Below, piece after piece: positions 13,501-23,830 of a stretch of 31,060 nt of DNA; the first letter of the stretch is position 1, and each line of letters begins with the position of its first letter. The stretch comes from Nemertoderma westbladi. Lineage: Eukaryota; Xenacoelomorpha; Nemertodermatida; Nemertodermatidae. The position numbers and the translations under genes are program-made. Below the pieces are notes generated by a model, which was not told the origin of the DNA, did not search any database, and saw only the letters and a list, made by a program, of their open reading frames with translations. Where the stretch lies: contig JAUCBJ010001641.1 in assembly GCA_032718475.1 (NCBI GenBank), positions 1-31,060 of the forward strand, read 5' to 3'.

Positions 13501-15460
13501 ACCCTGCTATATTTATTGCTATAAACACAATAACACACCAATACGTATACACTCACCTCACACTGCTATATTTATTGCTATAAACACAATAACACACCAA
13601 TACGTATACACTCACCTCACCCTGCTATATTTATTGCTATAAACACAATAACACACCAATACGTATACACTCACCTCACCCTGCTATATTTATTGCTATA
13701 AACACAATAACACACCAATACGTATACACTCACCTCACACTGCTATATTTATTGCTATAAACACAATAACACACCAATACGTATACACTCACCTCACACT
13801 GCTATATTTATTGCAATAAACACAATAACACACCAATACGTATACACTCACCTCACACTGCTATATTTATTGCTATAAACACAATAACACACCAATACGT
13901 ATACACTCACCTCACACTGCTATATTTATTGCTATAAACACAATAACACACCAATACGTATACACTCACCTCACCCTGCTATATTTATTGCTATAAACAC
14001 AATAACACACCAATACGTATACACTCACCTCACACTGCTATATTTATTGCTATAAACACAATAACACACCAATACGTATACAATCACCTCACACTGCTAT
14101 ATTTATTGCCAATAACACACCAATACGTATACACTCACCTCACACTGCTATATTTATTGCTATAAACACAATAACACACCAATACGTATACACTCACCTC
14201 ACCCTGCTATATTTATTGCTATAAACACAATAACACACCAATACGTATACACTCACCTCACACTGCTATATTTATTGCAATAAACACAATAACACACCAA
14301 TGCGTATACACTCACCTCACACTGCTATATTTATTGCTATAAACACAATAACACACCAATACGTATACACTCACCTCACACTGCTATATTTATTGCTATA
14401 AACACAATAACACACCAATACGTATACACTCACCTCACCCTGCTATATTTATTGCTATAAACACAATAACACACCAATACGTATACACTCACCTCACACT
14501 GCTATATTTATTGCTATAAACACAATAACACACCAATACGTATACACTCACCTCACACTGCTATATTTATTGCTATAAACACAATAACACACCAATACGT
14601 ATACACTCACCTCACACTGCTATATTTATTGCTATAAACACAATAACACACCAATACGTATACACTCACCTCACCCTGCTATATTTATTGCTATAAACAC
14701 AATAACACACCAATACGTATACACTCACCTCACACTGCTATATTTATTGCAATAAACACAATAACACACCAATACGTATACACTCACCTCACACTGCTAT
14801 ATTTATTGCTATAAACACAATAACACACCAATACGTATACACTCACCTCACCCTGCTATATTTATTGCTATAAACACAATAACACACCAATACGTATACA
14901 CTCACCTCACACTGCTATATTTATTGCTATAAACACAATAACACACCAATACGTATACACTCACCTCACACTGCTATATTTATTGCTATAAACACAATAA
15001 CACACCAATACGTATACACTCACCTCACACTGCTATATTTATTGCTATAAACACAATAACACACCAATACGTATACACTCACCTCACACTGCTATATTTA
15101 TTGCTATAAACACAATAACACACCAATACGTATACACTCACCTCACCCTGCTATATTTATTGCTATAAACACAATAACACACCAATACGTATACACTCAC
15201 CTCACACTGCTATATTTATTGCTATAAACACAATAACACACCAATACGTATACACTCACCTCACACTGCTATATTTATTGCTATAAACACAATAACACAC
15301 CAATACGTATACACTCACCTCACACTGCTATATTTATTGCTATAAACACAATAACACACCAATACGTATACACTCACCTCACACTGCTATATTTATTGCT
15401 ATAAACACAATAACACACCAATACGTATACACTCACCTCACACTGCTACATTTATTGCAT
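10562..15460 (+). repeat. 59-bp satellite, 83 copies
   Basis: A very regular tandem array. The TTTATTGC start recurs every 59 bp from 10562 to 15451. The distance of 4,889 bp equals 82 units of 59 plus one unit of 51, and I find that one short unit near 14101-14110 (an 8-bp deletion, TTTATTGCCAATAACAC). Variation is almost limited to two sites: gctataaac/gcaataaac and cacactgc/caccctgc. The unit contains the palindrome ATACGTAT and the short dyad TTATTG…CAATAA. Plus-strand stops interrupt it, so there is no long open frame. Confidence 0.97.
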
Positions 15461-16412
15461 ATATATTACTAGAAATTTGTATTTTAATTAAAAATTAAAG
15501 TATAATAAACCAATAATCATTGACAACCTGTACACCAACTATAATAACCAAAACAACAATAATAACAATAATAATGACATTAATTATAATAAAATATTAC
15601 TAAACCCTCTGATATATATTTTTTACGTATTATTTACATATATTTCAAGATTTATATTTTTATTTAATTATTTTACAAACATTCCATTGAATAATCCGGA
15701 TCTATATGATTGCAGTTTATTTCCATCAATAAATAAGCTCTTTATTTCATTGCTCTTTATTTCGTACCCGATAATTTCAGTTCAAAAATTAACAGTTCTT
15801 AAATTCTATATTCGCCGTTGTAAAATATGACAAACAGAAAGGCTATATTTATTTGTCTCATAACATTACTGTTCATTACAAAATGTAGAAAAAAAAACAG
15901 TGCCGAAAATTCAGATGCGCGTAAGAATTTTGGCGCTTTAAATCAAAAGAGTAAAAAAAGGGTAGCCTCACTATTCTTTAATTTATATAAAGCTGTTGTC
16001 AGATTAATACAATATGTTCAGTCTATTCAAATTCTTTTTTTAAATTTAATGATTTAAATTTAAAACAATAATTAATTTGTAAACTATTAAAATATTAATT
16101 GTGCGCACAAGTGCACAAAAACACAACAGACAGAGGTAAAATTTATTTAAAAAATAATACATTTGTTTAAAAAGAAATCTAAATTACAATATTTTATAAA
16201 ACCAATAAAAACTAATATAATATAAACTAAACAAAACAAAATATTTTAATTAATGCAAATAAATTTGACTAAAACAAATGTAAGATATCTGGTAAGCTCG
16301 ATAGGTAAAGATAAGTTCAATAAATAAAGAGCACCGTATCACTGTATAGTGAATAATCAAAAAAGGAAAGGTAACAATAATATAAAAGAACGAAACGACA
16401 CAATAAATCATT
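15461..16412. other. AT-rich spacer
   Basis: Very AT-rich unique DNA between two arrays. One open frame at 15827-16057 (76 codons, plus) starts with a hydrophobic stretch that could pass as a signal peptide, but the remainder is Lys/Asn-rich, as expected of random AT-rich sequence. I do not call it a gene. Confidence 0.5.
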
Positions 16413-17240
16413 ACGGGGAGATATAACGGGCAAGGGAGATATAACGGGCAAGGGAGATATAATGGGCAAGGGAGATACAATGGGCAAGGGAGATACAATG
16501 GGCAAGGGAGATATAACGGGCAAGGGAGATATAACGGGCAAGGGAGATATAACGGGCAAGGGAGATACAATGGGCAAGGGAGATATAACGGGCAAGGGAG
16601 ATATAACGGGCAAGGGAGATATAACGGGCAAGAGAGATACAATGGGCAAGGGAGATACAATGGGCAAGGGAGATATAACGGGCAAGGGAGATATAACGGG
16701 CAAGGGAGATATAACGGGCAAGGGAGATATAACGGGCAAGGGAGATACAATGGGCAAGGGAGATATAACGGGCAAGGGAGATATAACGGGCAAGGGAGAT
16801 ATAACGGGCAAGGGAGATATAACGGGCAAGGGAGATATAACGGGCAAGGAAGATACAATGGGCAAGGGAGATATAACGGGCAAGGGAGATATAACGGGGA
16901 AGGGAGATATAACGGGCAAGGGAGATATAACGGGCAAGGGAGATATAACGGGCAAGAGAGATATAATGGGCAAGGGAGATATAATGGGCAAGGGAGATAT
17001 AACGGGCAAGGGAGATATAACGGTCAAGGGAGATATAACGGGCAAGGGAGATACAATGGGCAAGGGAGATATAACGGGCAAGGGAGATATAACGGGCAAG
17101 GGAGATATAACGGGCAAGGGAGATATAACGGGCAAGAGAGATATAATGGGCAAGGGAGATATAACGGGCAAGGGCGATACAATGGGCAAGGGAGATACAA
17201 TGGGCAAGGGAGATACAACGGGCAAGGGAGATACAACGGA
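16413..17240 (+). repeat. 18-bp G-rich minisatellite, ~45 copies
   Basis: Tandem 18-bp unit GGGCAAGGGAGATATAAC. The first and last GGGCAAGGG start at 16428 and 17220, 44 periods apart, giving 45 copies. The unit length is a multiple of 3, so open frames run through it on both strands (GKGDIT repeats on plus, LPVISP repeats on minus). The variants (acg/atg, ata/aca, gga/aga, gga/gaa) all change the amino acid in the plus frame, so protein selection is not indicated. Neighbouring units provide four GGG runs with loops of 3, 9 and 3, so the plus strand could form G-quadruplexes. Confidence 0.93.
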
Positions 17241-17560
17241 CACGGATGATGACGTAGTTTATGCTTTAAAAAAATGTTAGAAAACTTCACTAGCATATAA
17301 ACAAAGTGAACAGATAGAGTAAAAAGTTTCGAAGTCAATAATAAAATTATAACAAAAATACCCGGCAGGTAATTCAAACTGTTCGTTATGATCAAACAAT
17401 AACTCAATCGTTGAACTAAACAGTAAATATAAACGTAAATACTCACAACACTACAATGGAGGGTCAAACTGCTGTAGGTAGCACAACATGCTGGAAGGAT
17501 ATTAATTAAAGAAGATACACTACAAAGGGAGTGGGGAAGGCAATCGGAAAGTAAATGTAT
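17241..17560. other. Short unique spacer between two minisatellites
   Basis: About 320 bp of unique AT-rich DNA. I see no gene in it. Confidence 0.5.
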
Positions 17561-20010
17561 GTGGAACGCGTTCCTCACCAAACTTCGTGTTCCACGCTGC
17601 CCCTATCGGATATAGAACGCGTTCCTCACTAACCTCGTGTTCCACGCTGTCCCTATGGGATATAGAACGCGTTCCTCACTAAACCTCGTGTTCCACGCTG
17701 TCCCTATGGGATATAGAACGCGTTCCTCCCCAAACCTCGTGTTCCACGCTGTCCCTATCGGATATAGAACGCGTTCCTCACTAAAACTCGTGTTAGACGC
17801 TGTCCCTATTGGATATAGAACGCGTTCCTCACTAAACCTCGTGTTCCACGCTGTCCCTATCGGATATAGAACGCTTTCCTCACTAAACCTTGTGTTCCAC
17901 GCTGTCCCTATTGGATATAGAACGCGTTCCTCCCCAAACCTCGTGTTCCACGCTGTCCCTATCGGATATAGAACGCGTTCCTCACTAAAACTCGTGTTAG
18001 ACGCTGTCCCTATTGGATATAGAACGCGTTCCTCACTAAACCTCGTGTTCCACGCTGTCCCTATCGGATATAGAACGCTTTCCTCACTAAACCTTGTGTT
18101 CCACGCTGTCCCTATTGGATATAGAACGCGTTCCTCCCCAAACCTCGTGTTCCACGCTGTCCCTATCGGATATAGAACGCGTTCCTCACTAAACCTCGTG
18201 TTCCACGCTGTCCCTATCGGATATAGAACGCGTTCCTCACTACACCTCGTGTTCCCCGTTGTTCCTATCGGATATAGAACGCGTTCCTCCCCAAACCTCG
18301 TGTTCCACGCTGTCCCTATCGGATATAGAACGCGTTCCTCACTAAAACTCGTGTTAGACGCTGTCCCTATTGGATATAGAACGCGTTCCTCACTAAACCT
18401 CGTGTTCCACGCTGTCCCTATCGGATATAGAACGCTTTCCTCACTAAACCTTGTGTTCCACGCTGTCCCTATTGGATATAGAACGCGTTCCTCCCCAAAC
18501 CTCGTGTTCCACGCTGTCCCTATCGGATATAGAACGCGTTCCTCACTAAACCTCGTGTTCCACGCTGTCCCTATCGGATATAGAACGCTTTCCTCACTAA
18601 ACCTTGTGTTCCACGTTGTCCCTATGGGATATAGAACGCGTTCCTCACTAAACCTCGTGTTCCACGCTGTCCCTATGGGATATAGAACGCGTTCCTCACT
18701 ACACCTCGTGTTCCCCGTTGTTCCTATCGGATATAGAACGCGTTCCTCCCCAAACCTCGTGTTCCACGCTGTCCCTATCGGATATAGAACGCGTTCCTCA
18801 CTAAAACTCGTGTTAGACGCTGTCCCTATTGGATATAGAACGCGTTACTCACTAAACCTCGCGTTCCACGCTGTCCCTATCGGATATAGAACGCGTTCCT
18901 CCCCAAACCTCGTGTTCCACGCTGTCCCTATCGGATATAGAACGCGTTCCTCACTAAAACTCGTGTTAGACGCTGTCCCTATTGGATATAGAACGCGTTC
19001 CTCACTAAACCTCGTGTTCCACGCTGTCCCTATCGGATATAGAACGCTTTCCTCACTAAACCTTGTGTTCCACGCTGTCCCTATTGGATATAGAACGCGT
19101 TCCTCCCCAAACCTCGTGTTCCACGCTGTCCCTATCGGATATAGAACGCGTTCCTCACTAAACCTCGTGTTCCACGCTGTCCCTATCGGATATAGAACGC
19201 TTTCCTCACTAAACCTTGTGTTCCACGTTGTCCCTATGGGATATAGAACGCGTTCCTCACTAAACCTCGTGTTCCACGCTGTCCCTATCGGATATAGAAC
19301 GCGTTCCTCACTAAACCTAGTGTTAGACGATGTCCCTATCGGATATAGAACGCGTTCCTCACTAAACCTAGTGTTAGACGATGTCCCTATCGGTCATCGG
19401 ATATAGAACGCGTTCCTCACTAAACCTCGTGTTCCACGCTGTCCCTATCGGATATAGAACGCGTTCCTCACTAAACCTAGTGTTAGACGCTGTCCCTATC
19501 GGATATAGAACGCGTTCCTCACTAAACCTCGTGTTAGACGCTATCCCTATCGGATATAGAACGCGTTCCTCACTAAACCTAGTGTTAGACGCTGTCCCTA
19601 ACGGATATAGAACGCGTTCCTCACTAAACCTCGTGTTCCACGCTGTCCCTATCGGATATAGAACGCGTTCCTCACTAAACCTAGTGTTAGACGCTGTCCC
19701 TATCGGATATAGAACGCGTTCCTCACTAAACCTCGTGTTAGACGCTATCCCTATCGGATATAGAACGCGTTCCTCACTAAACCTCGTGTTAGACGCTGTC
19801 CCTATCGGATATAGAACGCGTTCCTCACTAAACCTCGTGTTCCCCGTTGTTCCTATCGGATATAGAACGCGTTCCTCCCCAAACCTCGTGTTCCACGCTG
19901 TCCCTATCGGATATAGAACGCGTTCCTCACTAAAACTCGTGTTAGACGCTGTCCCTAACGGATATAGAACGCGTTCCTCACTAAACCTCGTGTTCCACGC
20001 TGTCCCTATC
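17561..20010. repeat. 51-bp minisatellite, 48 copies
   Basis: Tandem 51-bp unit. GAACGCGTTC (or its variant GAACGCTTTC) recurs from 17564 to 19967. The 2,403-bp span equals 47 periods of 51 with one 1-bp deletion (second unit) and one 7-bp insertion near 19393. Unit types (ctcact/ctcccc; ttccac/ttagac; cgcgtt/cgcttt) recur in order, commonly every 204 bp (four units), so there is a higher-order pattern. The length is a multiple of 3, giving long open frames on both strands (GYRTRSSLNLVFHAVPI per unit on plus). Unit differences mostly change residues, so I read these frames as by-products. The right end runs into the receptor gene. Confidence 0.95.
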
Positions 20011-21126
20011 ATAGGTTGACCGCGACTTGGAGCTGTTTGTGTTACCCGGGACGTCGGAATACTCGGTAAATCTCCGTCCGTTGGTCAGCTGCGTCAACAC
20101 AGACTGGTCGTCCTCGTCTATAAGGAAGTCGCTGGTCTCCTGGGCCCGCCTGAGGGCGCTGTCATTGCTACAGCAACTGGACCGCCGGTCGAGGTGTGCG
20201 AGAGGAACGCGACAATCGAAGCGCCAACCGAGGTCGTCGCGGAGGAAGTTGATGAGCGCGGTGTGGCGGATCGAGGTGAGAATATCGGCGAAATCCTGTA
20301 CGTCGGGGTCCGTGGTGGCGAGCCAGGAGCGGAGCATCGGTGCGGCTCGGTCTGGGGTCACCCCGGCCCCGGGGGGCGGCGCCCAGCGAGCGTCGTACCC
20401 GATCGCAGCCCCGAACCCCCGCCAGTCAACCCGCAACTCGTTCTCGTCGTTCAGCACCGCGCAGATCTCCACGAACGCCGGCCGTTGGCGACGGAACGCG
20501 CGATACAGTTTAGTTTTCCCGTTGATTTCGGTTTTCGCCGGAACCCCGTCGACTCGGAGTTTATTGTCGCGATTCCGATAAACAATAAACGCGATGACAA
20601 TAAGGTTAAGGAAAACGGAGAGGCAGAGGAGCAGTCCGAGAGAAATGAAGGCGACGAGGTGGTTGGAGTCGGATAAACTCCGTGGATTATCTAAGGAAGA
20701 ATCAATCTTATCAGTTGAGTTTACTTTATTCGCGACTTCTCCGCACTCAGCGTCACTCCTCGTCGTACAGTCCGCCACAATTAGTAACCCTCCGGGACAT
20801 TCCCGGGTACACGGTACACAGGGGGACGTGCCGTCGGTCATTTTGCTATAGGTTACCCCGAGTTCGCAAGCTACGCACCGCGTGTCCGTAGAAGGATCAC
20901 ATATCGCGAGCGTTCGGTCCGCATTTCGTTTCACGCCTTCCCCCGGGTAACACTCACTGCATTCGCCGCACGTATAGTTACCGGTACTCAACGGATATTG
21001 GAATTGGCCTGCGAAGCAACTTATGTTCTGTGCGTTCGGTTCTATCGCGTCGGAGTTTACAATTGGGACAGACAGGATTATCGGGAGAATCGCTACCAAA
21101 AGAACCTCGGATGGGGACATTTTCAT
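19981..21126 (-). CDS. TNF-receptor-like death receptor (type I membrane protein)
   Basis: A 381-residue protein predicted to bind an extracellular ligand and signal through a cytoplasmic death domain. Visible parts in order: a signal peptide (about 1-25); twelve extracellular cysteines (37, 53, 56, 59, 76, 84; 87, 103, 106, 110, 120, 128) fitting two TNFR cysteine-rich repeats; a Ser/Asn linker with sequons; one membrane span (about 157-183) followed by a basic YRNR stop-transfer; and a death-domain-like segment (about 215-300) with DWRGFG, a conserved-type W235, MLRSW and LTSIR…LINFL. The second repeat (GVTYSKM…SPCVPC) resembles p75NTR/EDAR-type receptors, but I cannot name an orthologue. 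The start has a second Met at residue 3. It reads as one exon. The death-domain part is markedly GC-rich compared with its surroundings. The last nine or so codons and the stop lie in the terminal 51-bp minisatellite unit, so the C-terminal tail is repeat-encoded. An upstream exon ending at the …TTTGGTAG before the ATG is possible. Confidence 0.88.
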   Translation of the reverse strand: MKMSPSEVLLVAILPIILSVPIVNSDAIEPNAQNISCFAGQFQYPLSTGNYTCGECSECYPGEGVKRNADRTLAICDPSTDTRCVACELGVTYSKMTDGTSPCVPCTRECPGGLLIVADCTTRSDAECGEVANKVNSTDKIDSSLDNPRSLSDSNHLVAFISLGLLLCLSVFLNLIVIAFIVYRNRDNKLRVDGVPAKTEINGKTKLYRAFRRQRPAFVEICAVLNDENELRVDWRGFGAAIGYDARWAPPPGAGVTPDRAAPMLRSWLATTDPDVQDFADILTSIRHTALINFLRDDLGWRFDCRVPLAHLDRRSSCCSNDSALRRAQETSDFLIDEDDQSVLTQLTNGRRFTEYSDVPGNTNSSKSRSTYDRDSVEHEV

Positions 21127-22221
21127 CTACCAAACCAACCGAAATTAAATAATTTGCGGAATAATGGCAGAATGGTGAATGTCTAGTTTCAGCACGACTG
21201 GGTAGAAATTTAGTGGATAATACTGTATGTAGGACAAGATGTATTTGAATGTGTTGTCAGGCTCAGGACAGTCAGGTTGTGCAAACTTTCTGAACAGAAA
21301 TGTGCAAAAATAAATTTAGGCCTAATTAATTAACCTTAAGTGCAAATGTGTTTGTCTTGGGCCTTCGATATTGTCCAAAATAACGATGTCACTCAATTAT
21401 TCGACATATTTCCAAGGGTTGCGTTCGCGACCGAGTTCCTGATGTCAGCTTGTCTGCGCCTAAGTCCTGCGAGTTCAGGACTTGGCCTACTGCCAAGACG
21501 CCCCACTGCCTGTACTATAGGTTCAGTATCAGTACACGTCCCATAACTTTAGGCGTCATAACTGAGTCTCTCAGTAGGCCTGCTGGTATAGTATAGGTAG
21601 CAGATGTATAGCATACATTTACACCACTACCAATTATCTACTACTACTAACTAATATCCAATCATGGGATGCAGAGCAAGTTGATTTATAAATAAAATGT
21701 TTTCGTATCTGTTTTCCATAAAGGTAATATGTTTGCCATCTGCGCGATGATAAAAGTAGGATATATTATAATAATTTTACATTTTGTATAAATACAATGC
21801 AGATAGGAATAGTGTTAGATGATATTAAATATTCGATTAAAATGTTTTCTGTTGAAAGTCAATTAATTAATATCATAAAATATTAAATTACTTTAGCGTT
21901 ATCACACCCATTATTATAGTTAGTCCGTGCAAAGTCCAGCATTTTCGTCAGAACTACAGTAGGTATTAATGAAACGAATATAATTTAGGCCTATAACATA
22001 CTAAAAGAATAGTGAGACAAACCTCTTTTTATATGTATATGACCTTACAGTAGTTATTTAGTATGTTATGTAAGTTTTATGTGTTAAATGTTGAATTTGA
22101 ATAATGAACATTGTTAGTTATTATTATCGCATCTCTAAACTTTTTAGTTTTTATTGTTCTTTTTACTTTATTTTTTACTTAAATACCATAAATAACATTA
22201 GGCCTACACATATTTATTACA
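21127..22221. other. Intergenic region between two divergent genes
   Basis: About 1.1 kb of AT-rich DNA between the start codons of the receptor (minus) and the Smr gene (plus), so it should hold both promoters. I see no clear TATA-type element that I can assign. AGGCCT occurs several times (about 21318, 21574, 21987, 22200). A 68-codon open frame at 21340-21546 shows nothing recognisable. Confidence 0.5.
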
Positions 22222-22926
22222 ATGGGAAATTCCTCGGGTTCAACATCGAATGTAATACGCGATGCAAGTTTAAATATCGATGACAATGATTTACCCAGAA
22301 GCGGCATTCGGGAGAGGTTATTTATAGATGAGGTACACGATGTTGTAGACCACGTAGACCACGGTAACGCTCTTCTAGATGAAGACGTGAGGCGAAAAGA
22401 AGTCGGAGAAATTTACCGAAACCAGGCTCGGGTTCACAGACAAACGAGAGACGATAGTTACAACCAGCATTTAAATGCGCCAACAGCTGCACTAAGGGAA
22501 GACGCTTACATCCGATACATGAGAGAAGGCGAATGTGTGATCAAAGCCAACAGAAAAGCAGCGGAACTCATCTACAAGGCCAACAATCAGAAGAGACCAC
22601 CCGATATAATTGACCTACATGGTCTTTACGTGAAAGAAGCCATAATTAAGGTGGACGATGCGATCGCTAATTGGAGGGAGTCTGGTTTCGAGAAATGTTC
22701 AATAATAGTAGGTAAGGGGTTGCACAGTGGGGGCGGCGTATCGCGTCTTAATCCCGCTGTCATAGAACATATTGATAATAAATATGTTGGCGGTATTAAA
22801 TGCACTGTAAATGAAGCAAACAGCGGTTGTTTGGATGTCGAGATTGGAGTTTGGACGTTCAGCAGCGAAACACAACAAACCTTAGACGAACGGAACTATT
22901 GCGGTTTCTGCTGCGTTATTTTGTAA
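22222..22926 (+). CDS. DUF1771-Smr domain protein with lipidation motifs
   Basis: A 234-residue protein. Residues about 55-121 match DUF1771, the helical domain that often precedes Smr (EIYRNQARVHRQ…, then AYIRYMREGE…IKANRKAAELIY). Residues about 129-208 are an Smr domain with the usual landmarks DLHG (131-134), GKGLHS (164-169) and NSG (200-202). Smr domains of this class are nucleases or nucleic-acid binders; in N4BP2 and yeast Cue2 they act in mRNA surveillance of stalled ribosomes, but there they are joined to CUE domains, which I do not see here. The N-terminus MGNSSG fits an N-myristoylation site. The C-terminus CGFCCVIL ends in a CaaX box (CVIL, Leu favouring geranylgeranylation) with extra cysteines that could be palmitoylated. 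Membrane attachment is therefore inferred. The start context is acaATGg. Single exon; a possible poly(A) signal AATAAA lies at 23199-23204. Confidence 0.88.
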   Translation: MGNSSGSTSNVIRDASLNIDDNDLPRSGIRERLFIDEVHDVVDHVDHGNALLDEDVRRKEVGEIYRNQARVHRQTRDDSYNQHLNAPTAALREDAYIRYMREGECVIKANRKAAELIYKANNQKRPPDIIDLHGLYVKEAIIKVDDAIANWRESGFEKCSIIVGKGLHSGGGVSRLNPAVIEHIDNKYVGGIKCTVNEANSGCLDVEIGVWTFSSETQQTLDERNYCGFCCVIL

Positions 22927-23228
22927 TAATAATTATAAACTTGTATTTATTAGGTGCTTTTTTCACTTATTACAATATTTTTAATTTAATATTCACACAT
23001 TAAACAAATAACAACATTAATGGACATGGGTTTTAGAATAATAACCTCTGTTTCCTTAGTCCTTGACATGTATAATTGTTTTTTTTAGTTTTAGTGGCCA
23101 TTTTATACTTATAAATTACAAAATGATTTATATGTGTCTCACTTTATGGTCACTATAAATAATAGAAAAGTAGTATTTCAGGAGGCCTATGTTTTGTAAA
23201 TAAATAGATTTTCTCAGAGGACTATTAT
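22927..23228. other. Downstream region of the Smr gene
   Basis: AT-rich DNA likely to hold the 3' untranslated region, with AATAAA at 23199-23204. Nothing else seen. Confidence 0.45.
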
Positions 23229-23303
23229 TACTACGTCGAGCCTCGAGCGAGCTCGGACAGTGGAAATGAAATCCTTACAGGCTTCCCGATTCTCCAACTA
23301 CTA
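23229..23303 (-). mobile_element. 3' end fragment of LINE family A
   Basis: On the minus strand this matches the last part of the LINE at 24969-26590 (26518-26575 region): GGAGAATCGGGAAGCCTG, then TTTCCACTGTCCGAG, with only a few mismatches. On its 5' side it carries CTAGTAGTAGTTGGAGAAT, which in the longer LINE lies after the coding end, so the element tails appear partly duplicated in tandem. Confidence 0.75.
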
Positions 23304-23830
23304 CTAGACGTAAGGGAAAGGCATGGGCAGCCTTGAATAGGCTTTCCAGGATTTGGCAGTCACCGAGAATTAATCGGAAACTTAAGAGCAGCAGTAGTTC
23401 CAGTACTCTTCTACGGGAGTCCATGCTGGGCTCTAACTGCTGAGGACACCAAATCTCTGGATGGCACATTCACAAGAATGCAACGCCGGGTTCACTGTGT
23501 CAAGTACAATGCACACATCTCCAACCAGACACTATATAACATTCGAGGTGTCTCATTGGTTCCCCCAAGCTTGACACTAGAACAACGTCGCCTCCGCTTT
23601 GCAGGACATTGCTTTCGCCGTGAGGACCAACCAGTGCATAATCTTGTGCTTTGGCAGACTCATGGAGTGAATAAGCATGGTGGACAGCCCATGACTTTCT
23701 TGAGACGCATCTTAAAGGACACTGGCCTTGAAGATGCGGATGATCTAGCAAATGTCATGGGTGATAGGGAATTCTTAAAAATGCAGCTGCAGTGCAGCAT
23801 GCCGATACTAGTAGTAGTAATAGTAGGCCA
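23304..23830 (+). mobile_element. LINE family B, C-terminal reverse transcriptase fragment
   Basis: Translates across at least one frameshift (near 23385) into the C-terminal part of a non-LTR reverse transcriptase. It reads RKGKAWAALNRLSRIW, then (shifted) VVPVLFYGSPCWALTAED, LEQRRLRFAGHCFRRED, LVLWQTHG and ILKDTGLEDADDL…MGDREF. It aligns motif by motif with family A, but is clearly a different family. There is no catalytic FADD segment, so it is a dead 5'-truncated copy. It ends in a tagtagtagtaatagtag tail typical of such elements. A second copy lies near 30410-30672. Confidence 0.8.

Noticed and set aside
10562-15460. CRISPR-like array
   Set aside because: There are no unique spacers; the units are contiguous copies in a eukaryotic setting, so this is a satellite.
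15827-16057. 76-codon open frame with a signal-peptide-like start
   Set aside because: Composition is what AT-rich random DNA gives, and no homology is recognised.
16317-17280. Long open frames on both strands of the 18-bp array
   Set aside because: Frame-preserving repeat. Unit variants change residues freely and no non-repetitive coding segment is attached.
17637-20019. 589-, 212- and 212-codon open frames in the 51-bp array
   Set aside because: Open on both strands because 51 is a multiple of three. Variants are mostly replacement changes, as expected of non-coding repeat.
20027-20891. Plus-strand open frames over the receptor gene
   Set aside because: They are antisense to the receptor coding region, which has a signal peptide, cysteine pattern, membrane span and death-domain motifs.
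21340-21546. 68-codon open frame between the two genes
   Set aside because: No recognisable motif, and it lies in a likely promoter region.
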